The notes under the pieces are model-generated. The model had not been told where the DNA came from and made no database searches. It saw only the letters and a program-made list of their open reading frames with translations. Below are positions 54,523 through 64,000 of a stretch of 64,000 nt of DNA, piece after piece. The stretch is from assembly GCA_030867875.1 (NCBI GenBank), contig JAOWCC010001501.1:32880792-32944791 (forward strand), in the 5' to 3' direction. The translations under genes and the position numbers were made by a program. Position 1 is the stretch's first letter; each line of letters opens with the position of its first letter. Source of the DNA: Actinernus sp. WN-2022 (lineage: Eukaryota > Cnidaria > Anthozoa > Actiniaria > Actinernidae).

Positions 54523-55692
54523 TATGGCACGCCAATGGTAGCAAAATTCAACTCCGGCATTCAACTTCAATTCAACCCGCGTATTCAACTTCAATTCAAC
54601 CCTCATTCAACTTCAATTCAACCCTCATTCAACTTCAATTCAACCCTCATTCAACTTCAGTTCACTGACCCTTATTCAACTTCAATTCAACAGTTCACTG
54701 ACCCTCATTCAACTTCAATTCAACCCTCATTCAACTTCAATTCAATCCTCATTCAACTTCAATTCAATCCTCATTCAACTTCAATTCAACCCTCATTCAA
54801 CTTCAATTCAACCCTCATTCAACTTCAATTCAACCCGGCTCATTCAACTTCAATTCAACCCCCTCTCTTTGGTTAAGTCTAGAGTAAAGACCTCGAGAGC
54901 TTGACTGTTGCATCATAGCACGGGCTCTGTTAACAGCATTTCCAACCTGAGCAACGGATCTTGTCGCCATGATTGGTACCATACCCAATCTTGTATTCGA
55001 CACCGAAACAGGGGATCGTACTCTTTCAGCTCCTGTCCCTTGTTCGCTTGCGAGATCTGCAACAAGTTCAGACGCTTTCTGTAAACAAGTTGACAGGTTT
55101 TGAAGATTTTCTTCCATTTTTAAGTGCAAAAACCGAAGCCTGACTGAAGCGCCAGCACTCACCTAACAAAATGGCGGGAAAAACCAGAGCCCGCGTTCCA
55201 TACAATTATGCGGTTTCTGCATGGGTGTTCTGAGAAAGAACCCGATAATGGCCCAAAAGGCACTAAATTTCAATACTTGAACGAGGGTTGAATTGAAGTT
55301 GAATGAGGGTTGAATTGAAGTTGAATGAGGGTTGAATTGAAGTTGAATGAGGATTGAATTGAAGTTGAATGAGGGTTGAATTGAAGTTGAACGAGGGTTG
55401 AATTGAAGTTGAATTGAAGTTGAATGAGGGTTGAATTGAAGTTGAATGAGGGTTGAATTGAAGTTGAACGAGGGTTGAATTGAAGTTGAATTGAAGTTGA
55501 ATGAGGGTTGAATTGAAGTTGAACGAGGGTTGAATTGAAGTTGAATGAGGGTTGAATTGAAGTTGAATGAGGGTTGAATTGAAGTTGAATGAGGGTTGAA
55601 TTGAAGTTGAATGAGGGTTGAATTGAAGTTGAATGAGGGTTGAATTGAAGTTGAATGCCGGAGTTGAATTTTGCTACCATTGGCGTGCCATA
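54523..55692. mobile_element. 1.17-kb foldback transposon made of inverted 22-bp repeat arrays
   Basis: The termini TATGGCACGCCAATGGTAGC and its exact inverse are flanked by the 6-bp duplication CGTAAT (54517-54522, 55693-55698). Next to each end lies an array of 22-bp units (CATTCAACTTCAATTCAACCCT): about 13 on the left (54560-54870) and about 18 on the right, inverted (55268-55660). The 390-bp centre carries a minus-strand open frame (54830-55162). Glutamine/asparagine/serine-rich frames through the arrays are by-products of the repeats. Confidence 0.85.
54870..55162 (-). CDS. Possible captured exon inside the foldback transposon
   Basis: On the minus strand the centre encodes about 85 residues that look like normal protein, starting at an ATG near 55117: MEENLQNLSTCLQKASELVA, then SVSNTRLGMVPIMATRSVAQ and NRARAMMQQSSSRGLYSRLN. 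They run up to the edge of the 22-bp array. Upstream is ordinary sequence and not array. It may be a captured host exon or the element's own short gene. I recognise no domain. Confidence 0.4.
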
Positions 55693-55699
55693 CGTAATC

Positions 55700-56340
55700 G
55701 CTTGACTGCAGATTGTAAGGAGTTAGACTATCTGTGATTTTGACCACACAAATCAAGCCTGGGCTTCTGTGGTGAAAGTGCAATAGTCTTTCCCAGGTTT
55801 GGCATGTCTGCAAGTGCATCCTCTAAGAGTTGTACATCAAAATTAGTTGTGGGTTCCCTGTGGCTACGATTTCAAAGTTTGATATGGATATGAGCCTTTA
55901 GCGATACTGTGCTGTAGATATACTCAAGAAATAAAGATTAGTAGTAGTGTTTTTTTGCGGGAAACGTATACTATTTAGCGAGAATTTCACTCAACGTTTA
56001 TCTTTATCCTTGACTGGTGCGGTGGTTCCCATGTCAATTAAGATTAATGATTATCATTACTTTAAAGCGATTTGAGAAGAAGAGCAGATACAAACAACGG
56101 CAGTGACTACGGTTACAGAACGGAATGCCGTGACTTTGAAATGGTTTCCCATTGTTTTTCTCTTTCTGATCCAATCCGCAAATTACAGAGTTACGGTACA
56201 CGGCACGGTTACAGCACGGTTACGGTAAAGCTACGGACCGATGTTGTAGTTTATCCCACTCATGCATACGAAATCTGCTCTAATGATAATCATTACTTTA
56301 ACTTCGAGATCCGGACGTGTTGGTTAGCAAAAGCTTGAAA
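55700..56340. other. No gene recognised
   Basis: Mixed sequence with GTTACGG words near 56190-56230 and no supported gene. Confidence 0.35.
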
Positions 56341-56344
56341 TAGA

Positions 56345-56425
56345 GTCGCCTCCTCAGCTCGTTCCAGGGTTCACTCTCCGAGAGATACTCGTGGAGTGGA
56401 CCCAGGAACGAGCTGAAGAAGCGGC
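56345..56425. repeat. Hairpin around CAGCTCGTTCC
   Basis: CTCAGCTCGTTCCAGGGTTC and its near inverse (GACCCAGGAACGAGCTGAAG) face each other across a 20-bp loop containing a shorter CTCCGAGAG palindrome. Probably a short MITE or a foldback. Confidence 0.65.
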
Positions 56426-56837
56426 TGTATTTCAGGCTATGTTAGCAAAAAAACAAAAATGGAAATTTATTTAAGAGAGAAGTAGGGCACAACACTTTTA
56501 TTGTTGTTTTTAATTTTATTTGACGTTCTTGGAATTAGTAATCTTATGTTTGAAAGTATTAAAAACATTTTTATGGTCTGTACAAAAACCTGAGTTACAA
56601 CTAAAATGGACAAGCGACGACAGGCGATGGACAGGCGATTCTAGTGATTATATCACTAGAAAAGGAAGGCTATGTGTAAGTCTATTATCAAATTAATTAA
56701 TAAATGAGTGAAAGGATGTCTTAAGTTACCTAACAGAAAAAATATGATGACTTGTACATTTACCCACAATCCTTTGCGCGCGAAAATATTTAAAACCATT
56801 ATAAGACCACAGTAGAGAGTTTGAAATCTTGAAATCA

Positions 56838-57075
56838 AGCCAGGGTTCCACAGTGGTTAAGCGCTGCGCCTCTCACCTCTGTGGCCCGAGTTCGATTCCC
56901 GCAACACGGCGCCACCTGTGAGTTGAGTTTGTTGGTATCTCACCCTTGCTCCGACGGTTTTTCTCCGAGTTCCTCCCTCCTCAAAAACCAACCCAAACTC
57001 CAATTTGACTGAGGAATTCGTGTCCCCGATTAGTATATTAGTTGTCTTTGTTTTAGAAGTGTAAGTTGTTACCAT
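56838..57075 (+). mobile_element. tRNA-derived SINE of a second family
   Basis: AGTGGTTAAGCGCTGCGCC (A-box region) and GCCCGAGTTCGATTCCCGC (B box) are followed by a body with GGTTTTTCTCCGAGTTCCTC and CAAAAACCAACCCAAACTCC. The body differs from the family at 19.6/27.4/43.4 kb. Confidence 0.7.
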
Positions 57076-57581
57076 GTATCGCCAATACACTGTCATTGAG
57101 AGAAATTGTACATGGTATCACGATTCACTGATCACTTTGTTTACTTTTGAGACGCCAATATAACATGGTATTGCGTCTCAGAATACCAGCCTCTGATTGG
57201 CTCTTGCGCGAGCCCTAGCTTGCAGTTACATGGGTTCCAGGTCAAGGTCAAAAGTCGTTTGTTCAACAGCAAGATTTCTACAATTTCACCTTCAAAACAC
57301 TGTAAATTACAAGATAAGCATCATTCAATCCTAAAGGTAAGGTTGGCATTGTAGTTTCCGTCAGAAATCTAACACTCTTATTCGCTAAAAGTACAATTCT
57401 CATAATTTTTGAAGAGATTTCAAAACACGTCGCGAAAGTTTTCGCCACTCAAGCCGTGAAACCGTTGCCATAGATATACTAGGCGCCTTTTGAGAATTGA
57501 AATTACGATCAGCATAAGTTTGGTGCTTCATTCTCTTCTTTCTTTTAACAATTCCCGACTTAACTGTTGAATCGCGATACA

Positions 57582-57729
57582 AAACTAATTGAGATTTTGA
57601 GACGCGATACCGAATTATATTGCCGGCGTTGGAAGAAAATATATTCTTCGTATTGGGCTTCGTCGCGTATTTTCTCCCAACTGGCCGGCAATATAATTCG
57701 GTATCGCGTCTCAAAATCTCAATTAGTTT
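57582..57729. repeat. Perfect 46-bp hairpin with 56-bp loop
   Basis: Positions 57582-57627 and 57684-57729 are exact reverse complements (46 of 46 bases; the arm begins AAACTAATTGAGATTTTGAG). Perfect arms suggest a recent MITE or hairpin insertion. Confidence 0.9.
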
Positions 57730-58490
57730 ATATTATTTTGAATGTTAGGTTCGCAATGGATTGTCGTCAAATGTCCGTCCGTACGATGGACTAAAGCATC
57801 AGTGATATGGTTTGACATGGTTTGGAAAGTCTGAGATCTGCCAAAAGCAACTATCTTAAGTTTTATAATGGTCTGAGGGGATATGGATTTTATCTTCGAG
57901 TGTATGACTTGATAACTCACGAGTTACAAAGGAGCGAGTTATGCTAAATCTATTGTTAATCTATTATTTACTAAGCACACACGAGAAGTTAAATTTTGTA
58001 TATCCGCGAGGCTATGTAATTTACTGTTTATTCATGAAAGTCACTGAGTATTTAGCTCCATGGAAATGAGTGCGAACATTCTGAAAGCTTATTGGTGGAG
58101 AATATGATATCCAACATGTGTGATAATAATGAGATCCCCACCGGGGGCAGTGTGATATAATTTTTACGATTTCGCTATCGGCCGTTATACCACTGCATTT
58201 CATGTAATAATATTATTAACTCATATCTATTAATATCGATTTTCGATTTTCTGAAAGAAGGATTGGTCATGGCTACCATGTAAACATTTGGAGGGCTCCA
58301 GATAAGATTTATTTAGCTTGAACATTACTCAATCCTCATCTCGATGAGTTAGCAGTTTTCTAGCTCCGCCATTTTGAATATTTGTGACCTCATCACCAAC
58401 GGGTTGTGAAAAAACATTCTGCATCAATTGTCTGTAAAAAGGGGGTGGGGTTATGGCCTATGGGGGAAATAAGACGGTCTACTTTTTTCC
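57730..58490. other. No gene recognised
   Basis: AT-rich sequence without a supported feature, ending at a T/G homopolymer (about 23 G at 58499-58520). Confidence 0.35.
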
Positions 58491-58656
58491 TTTTTTTTGG
58501 GGGGGGGGGGGGGGGGGGGGCAGTATTTGAACATGAAATTGCTGGCCTTTTTTAGCCCTTTTAATTTTAATAATATAAATTTACTTTACTCGAGTAACTG
58601 GGTTATGTTTTTGTTTGTATTTAAGTCAAATAATTACAAAAAGATCGCAATCAAAT

Positions 58657-61600
58657 TCAGTTTCCTGACGTTTCCCGTTTTGTTTTTGTTTTGCGGTTAG
58701 TTGAAGTCAAGCCAAACCTTTCTTTCATTTCTTTTGGAAACAGATCGATCAAAGTATCCCTCTTGATCGGGAAATAAAACAAATGTTCTTTTTTAGAGTC
58801 TGTAGATTTTGCGTTCGTTTTGTTTGTTCGAGCCTGCGAGTCTCTACCAGGTCTGGTCAGCGCATTATCTAGCCCAGCGTAAGCCTGCGATGTCTGTTGA
58901 TTTGTGTTCAGCTGTGTTTGAGCATAGCCTTGGGTCTGCGATACCTGCGAGCTACTGGACAGCGCATTATTGTACTGCGCACTCGTTTGAGCCTGCGCGG
59001 ACTGGTAATAACTGCTGGGCGTTGTTTGGGTCGTTGGCTGAGTGTGTAATGTCGGTATATCGTGGGGTTGAGAGTTCCAGTATCCCGTTTGACTGTTATT
59101 TTGATATTGCGATCCCATTATATTTTGAGTAGAGCTGGCTTGGTTGTTTACAAAGCCTTGAGTTGTATTTGATAAACTTTGATTCTGTAAATAGTTTTCC
59201 TGTAAAGGATTCGCACCCTGAGATGCAGAAGAATTAGGACCAATAACCGACCCTTGGGGCTCCACGGCATAATCTGGCACCTTTTGGTGATGCTTTGTTA
59301 ACCACGCAATGTACAACGCCCTAGCATCCGCGTCTGGCGTTTGTGTTTGTGGTGACTGATCCATTTGTGAATCACTTGTATTATATCGTGATGTATTATT
59401 GACATAGTATGAACTTCCTGTTTGATCAATCGTCGTATTTGTTTGTGCACTGATCGCCTGTGTTTGCGTCGAAGCTTGAGTATCCAATTTCTTCTCATTA
59501 TTAGAAAACTGAGATGCAAAGGATAAAAGAGAACTTCCTGATATCACTATGGGTTGAATCTGATCAGCTAGCGACCCAACCTTGGTTTCCTGTTGAGTTA
59601 GTGGACCCTGTGGACTTGATATTACTTGTTTAGAGTTTCCCAAATTATTTTCCTGCACTTGCTGTTGAACTAACTGTTGTTGTTGAATCCCTTGTTGGTA
59701 GTTTTCCATATTGTTCCCCTGCTTTTGGACTAACCATTGTTGTTGTTGTTGATTTCCTTGTTGATTTTGTGATAGCAGTTTTTCATTTGGTAATGTTTTG
59801 TTCTCTGTGTATTGTGGTTGCTGGTTTAGGTTTTGCTGCAGCAGTAATTGGCTTAGTTGTGGTGTTTCTTGTTGTTGTATGTGAGGTTGTTGTTGAAGTT
59901 TTTGGTCATTCTGTTGTAGATTGTTCTGTGTATATTGTATCTGGCCAAGTGGCTGCTGTCCATTCATTTGTGGCTGATATTCTTGTAGACCGTTTTGACT
60001 TTGCAGTTTCGAAAATAGTTGATCATTTTGTTGCTGGTTCAGTTCATTATTTTTCTCTGCAGTAAGGTTCTGCTCATTTTGATTTGTTTGTTGTTGAACT
60101 TGTAATGCATTAGTAAACATATTTTTGTTTTCAAAATACTGCAGATTATTTTGTCGGTTATTAAGTTTCTGCTTCTCTTGCTCTGTCGTGAGTAGTTGAT
60201 TTGTCGGTATCTGAAGTGGTAGGTTTGTCTGTTTTAACTGTGCTTGGAATGGTTGATTTGTCGGTTTTAGCTGTGTTTGGAGTAGTTGGTTTGCCAGTTT
60301 TAGCTGTGTTTGGAATGGTTGGTTTGTCTGTTGTTGTGGTACTTGATTACCTTGTTTTAGTGAGTTAGTGTTAAGTCCAGACAGTCTTGCCTGTTGATAT
60401 TCATTTTGTAGCAGAATAGCTTTATCATTTTGTTGTTTCTTGAAGTCGTGTTGACTGTTTTGAAATTGGTGCTGATCATTTTGTTTCTGATTATTATTAA
60501 GCAGGTTAAAACCCTGTTGGGTTCTAAAATTCTGATGAAATCTTTCTTTAAATTGTTGCTGATATTGTTGTTTCAGCTGTTGTCCATTGTTCTGTTTCTG
60601 TCTCATTGTTTGTTGTTGTTGGTGGTGCTGTACGATGGAGTGTGTAAGAGGTGACAATTGCTGCAGTGATTGCTGAGTATTTTGTTGTTCCTTCTTTTGT
60701 TTGTTTTGTTGGTGTTGATTCGAGTGTTGGTAGTTTTGTGTATGTAGTGAGGACATTGTGATCGTGGTTTGTTTTAGTAGGTTTTGATGTTGCTGGTTTA
60801 AGCTCAACTGAGCCTTTAGTTTGTGTTGTTGTAGATTGTCTTGTTTAGGTTGTACATTATGATGTTGTTTAAATGTTTGCTGGTAAATCTGCTTAAGTTC
60901 TTGTTGTTGTAATATATGGGGTTTGAATGGCTGTACATTTTGTGTTAGAAATTGTTTTTGTTGCTGAATGTTTTCCTGTTTCTGTTGTTGTAGTTGTATC
61001 AGTTGCTGTGGGTTATGATTCACTTGTTTGTGATTGATTTTAAGTTGTTTTAGTTGCATTTTCAATAACGCCTGTCCTTTTTCTTGCCCGTTTTTATGTA
61101 CTGGCGGAGGTTTTCCCTGTAATGCCGGTTTTTGCTGACCAGTTTGCAGCTGTACTTGATCAAGTTGTTGTAACCCTTGCCGCTGGTTCTGCACATTTAA
61201 TGCCTGTTGTGGTTGTAATTGTGCAATCACGTATTGTAGCTTCAGCTGTTGCTGTTTAGTTCTTTGTTGCATCAGTTCTTTGCCTTGCTCTCGTAGCTGT
61301 TGTTGTAACTGTTGTAGTTGAGGTTTACTCGGTAATTCTATAATCACAGGCTCATGTACTTGATGTTTGCCATTTTTTTGCAACTGCAGTAGTTTACTTT
61401 GAGGTTTCGCCATCTGTTGCTTGTGTATTTGCCGTTGCTGCTGGTGCTGTTGCTCACGTTGTCCTCCTAATAATGACAAATGTTTCACACCCGAACCAGC
61501 AGGAAAAACACCTTGTCCTTGTTTTTGTCGCTGTAGGTTCTTTAGGTCCTTATTTGCCTCCTTGCTGAGGGTTTTTAACACGATTCTATTGTCTCTCTTA

Positions 61601-61834
61601 TACGGATTAGCTTTAATATCCTTTGTATGCAAAGCTGGCACCGAGGACTGCGCTGCCGTAGATGTCCGCGCGGTCTCCGGCGCATGGGTCCCAGCTGATG
61701 ATGCTGAGGTTTCTTGTGCAGCCTGTTGAATGGCTTCGTCTTGCTTCAGGAGATTGTCAGCTTCTTTTTCGATGACTTCCCGATACTCGTAAGCCTTTTG
61801 TGCCTTTTCTATGTACTTGTACAAATGGTGAAAT
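58657..61834 (-). CDS. Glutamine-rich host protein, large 3' exon
   Basis: A single exon of about 1,058 codons. It starts after a good acceptor (TTTTTCATTTACAG at 61835) and ends in a stop at 58657. The first 45 residues are a charged helix (LYKYIEKAQKAYEYREVIEK). Some 800 residues follow that are dominated by Gln with Asn, Leu and His, coded mostly by CAA. Ser/Thr/Gln-rich sequence comes next. Two ordinary patches lie near the end (LYIAWLTKHHQKVPDYAVEP and KRDTLIDLFPKEMKERFGLT), and the C terminus is basic. Such composition is typical of prion-like transcription or RNA regulators, but I recognise no family. Reading phase matches the upstream exon at 62631-62762. The ATG-led extension past 61834 is intron. 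Confidence 0.8.
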
Positions 61835-61837
61835 CTG

Positions 61838-62628
61838 TAAATGAAAAATATATTGCTATCTATATACATGCAGGCACTGTCTATAGAATTGTACGTTCGT
61901 TTAAAAAAAAAGAAAGCTACACAAATAAACCTAGTAGATAGACTGATAAAATGTGAAGCTCCAATATTGTTAGGAAACAAAAGTATGACAACTCGAATCA
62001 GGTACGAGGCGACGTTCGTAAACTTTTATCAAAGCAAACATCTACATGACCACCCACACCTTTGCGAACAGTACCTCCTTTGGCTTTAGTCTCTATCTAA
62101 AAAGAAGTTATGACATTTGGACCCCTCGTGGTTTAATGCTCAGGAAACCAAACCTAAGGTAGGAACGGTGCGTAAGGTTGTGATGCCTTGCTACGGCATA
62201 CAAATTACCATATATATGACTGTACAAGTGTATGTAAGTGTATGTTAGATTAGATAGGATGAAAGCGAACTTTTTAAAGGGAACCACTGAAAAACAATGT
62301 TTGCTCTCAAATGTTTATTTATGATATCTAAATCAAATGTTGTGTTTGTTTGATGTCAGGTATGGACCCATTTTTCCTTTCCATAAAACTCATTTGAATT
62401 TCCCGTGTGTCGCCATTTTGGATCTTGTGACGTCATAGGGTTGTCACTATTATCAGTTACACAACAAAAGAGGTATTGTTTCTGACAGAGGAGGTTCCTT
62501 TTAATAAAGGAGGGCAAAAATTGTATTTAAGCAGCTCAATTAATTGCAGTGAACTGTTGAAGTGAACTGAAATCAAGTTTCTCTAAAACTCTGTTTATAG
62601 CAGTTTTTTTTCTATATTTTCTATCTTT
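61838..62628 (-). other. Intron of the glutamine-rich gene
   Basis: Bounded by GTAAAG (minus strand, at 62630) and the acceptor at 61835. Contains no coding or repeat feature that I can recognise. Confidence 0.65.
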
Positions 62629-62630
62629 AC

Positions 62631-62762
62631 CTGTCCTCCTGGTTCTCGGGGTAGGCAGGGCTGTACTCCGGTCTAACGTTCGCCTGGAACGTGGTGGCGA
62701 TGTGTCGGTTGATCGCGTTTCTTTGTTTTGCCAGCTGACTCACGATGCCATCTTCATCAGTT
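62631..62762 (-). CDS. Upstream exon of the glutamine-rich gene
   Basis: A 132-bp exon bounded by TTTATTTTAG before it and GTAAAG after it (minus strand). It encodes 43 complete codons including DEDGIVSQLAKQRNAINRHI and FQANVRPEYSPAYPENQED. It ends after two bases of an Arg codon that the 58657-61834 exon completes, so the splice phase is consistent. It is higher in GC than its surroundings. Its own upstream exon is outside or not visible in the window. Confidence 0.75.
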
Positions 62763-62807
62763 CTAAAATAAAAATCAACATTAACAGTAAGACATTCAGT
62801 TGATACA

Positions 62808-63220
62808 TAGTTAATAGAGTGGACCTTCTTTGTTATATGTCTTTGTTCTCTTTTTTCAACCGTGATCTAGACTTGCTACAAGTCGACCTCTTTTCCTAAC
62901 TTAGAACGAGCGTGAAGCGCGAGCAGAATCGAGAGACGAATTCGCGAGAGGTCTTTAAAACAACTAACAGAAGCGGGGAAAACATTAAAGGACTTTGAGA
63001 AAGTCTACCGTGATCGTGCGCAAAACACAATAGAAATTCCAATATGTTAATCAATCGGCCAGTAGAAGCGTATGGGTTCACTCGTTCAGGGGACGCTAAC
63101 GAACTACCACCGTTCACAATCTTTTCAATTTGTCTTACCTCCTTCCAACATAAATCACAGCGCCTATGTTAGCCCCTTTGAAGTTTTCCGGGTTTCCTAA
63201 CTATTCCACTCTATTAACTA
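62808..63220. mobile_element. 413-bp MITE with TAGTTAATAGAGTGG ends
   Basis: Perfect 15-bp terminal inverted repeats (62808-62822, 63206-63220). Internally related to 46754-47001 but carries an extra segment of about 165 bp near 62870-63000. It lies 45 bp upstream of the 62631-62762 exon, in the gene's next intron. Confidence 0.85.
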
Positions 63221-63339
63221 TGGTTGATATTAAGAGATTCCAAAGCTTCAAATAAACCGTATAGCCTCATCATTAAGTCGGGCGTTTTTAACATGAGCCT
63301 CTGCCTTGGGAGATTGGGTGATCACTCCGGCCCCACGTT

Positions 63340-63440
63340 TATAGACGTTCAAAACATTATTGTATGGTATCACCATCCTCATTACCACCATCACCACCAC
63401 TACCATCATCCACATCCACAAGTCATCGACATTCACATCC
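63340..63440. repeat. CATCAC/CCACCAT-rich low-complexity patch
   Basis: Short CAT, CAC and CCA words dominate (CACCACTACCATCATCCACA). Open frames on both strands here are His-rich or Val/Met-rich by-products of the repeat. Confidence 0.6.
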
Positions 63441-63528
63441 ACGTCCGTGTTTTATTGTTTTCAACTGGCGGTTTCCTTTCGTCGCGCGTGTAAATCTATA
63501 TTATAAAACAGATAAAGAAGTCTTAAAT

Positions 63529-63670
63529 CCATGTTTTATACTATCATAAAACGCTCTGGTCATTTGAGAACACTCGATAAATGTTGAAAGCACGCGCCTT
63601 CGGCTTGTGCTTAAACATTTCTCTCATGTTCTCAAATGCCCATCGTGTTTTTTGATAGTATAAAACATGG
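63529..63670. repeat. Large hairpin, about 65-bp imperfect arms
   Basis: ATGTTTTATACTATCATAAA at the left and its inverse (TTTTGATAGTATAAAACAT) at the right pair, as do CATTTGAGAACACTCG and its partner further in, around a short GCCTTCGGC loop. Probably a MITE. Confidence 0.75.
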
Positions 63671-64000
63671 CTAAGGCTTCTTTATTTGTTAACTATAACA
63701 TAGCCACGATGTAACGCGCGCTCTGATTGGCAGGCGTGTTTTATTGTTTTGAACTGCTTGTGACTGCTTTCATTGCGCGCTTTTACTATCTATATCATAA
63801 AGATTTTTGAATTGCACTGTAACGGGCAGAAGTAAAATTTGCTACTGGCATGCGCAGTTTCAATGTCCTAGAATCGAGGACATCCGGTTTATGTCTTACG
63901 AGAGCCTCTGATTTTTCAGTTAAGTTGAGGAGGCACTGGGAACGAGAATGTCAAATTATTTGCCAACACAAAATACTCGAGAAAACAAAATTTTAGCTCT

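Noticed and set aside
54535..55819. Long Ser/Phe/Gln/Asn-repeat open frames through the 22-bp arrays
   Set aside because: With a 22-bp unit every third repeat is in phase and the array has no stop in any frame, so the frames are automatic.
63224..63493. His-rich open frame near the window end
   Set aside because: Produced by CAT/CAC low-complexity sequence; no conserved flanks or splice signals.

Overview
The window looks like nuclear DNA of an invertebrate animal, most likely an anthozoan cnidarian (stony coral or sea anemone). The case rests on AT-rich DNA with GT-AG introns, tRNA-derived SINEs, many MITEs, Gypsy, BEL/Pao and CR1-like retroelements, and a set of virus-derived protein families that I associate with cnidarian genomes. 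The species cannot be fixed from sequence alone. Almost nothing here is ordinary single-copy host gene: about a quarter is one endogenous DNA virus and most of the rest is layered mobile elements.

Region 1 (about 1.0-16.5 kb) is an endogenous Polinton/adintovirus-like dsDNA virus. It has a TFIIB-like protein behind an array of paired GTATAC sites (1.74-2.98 kb), a membrane protein and a probable penton-type minor capsid protein (3.4-4.7 kb, minus), two long proteins of unknown function (4.9-7.4 kb), and a plus-strand late-type cluster. The cluster runs double jelly-roll major capsid protein, A32-like packaging ATPase, four small proteins (three of them membrane proteins), then a retroviral-type integrase (7.5-12.5 kb). 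A 3.9-kb minus-strand replication gene combines PolB motifs, an SF1 helicase and an HNH nuclease. All genes are intronless and nearly all are open. The one clear lesion is a single in-frame TAA between polymerase motif A and the rest of the replication gene. I could not find the terminal inverted repeats, and I see no adenain-type protease.

Region 2 (16.8-25.6 kb) is a mosaic of MITEs and broken retrotransposons. It includes a second, GC-rich, decayed copy of the same viral polymerase gene beside a small Cys-rich viral-type gene. Unusual C-rich tracts sit at several junctions. Region 3 (25.6-27.1 kb) is a C2H2 zinc-finger exon with ten finger units and a premature TAG. Region 4 (27.4-37.6 kb) has SINE and CR1-like reverse transcriptase remains, a Gypsy element bounded by 120-bp LTRs and 5-bp target duplications, and a 2.3-kb TTAA-flanked transposon nested inside the Gypsy element.

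Region 5 (37.6-47 kb) is mostly unrecognised sequence with minisatellites, a SINE and a 2.2-kb insertion. Region 6 (47.1-50.0 kb) is an internally deleted BEL/Pao element between 194-bp direct repeats. Region 7 (50-58.5 kb) holds foldback elements and hairpins, among them a 1.17-kb foldback transposon made of inverted 22-bp satellite arrays with a 6-bp target duplication. Region 8 (58.6-62.8 kb, minus) carries the only convincing intact host gene: two exons of a very glutamine-rich protein.
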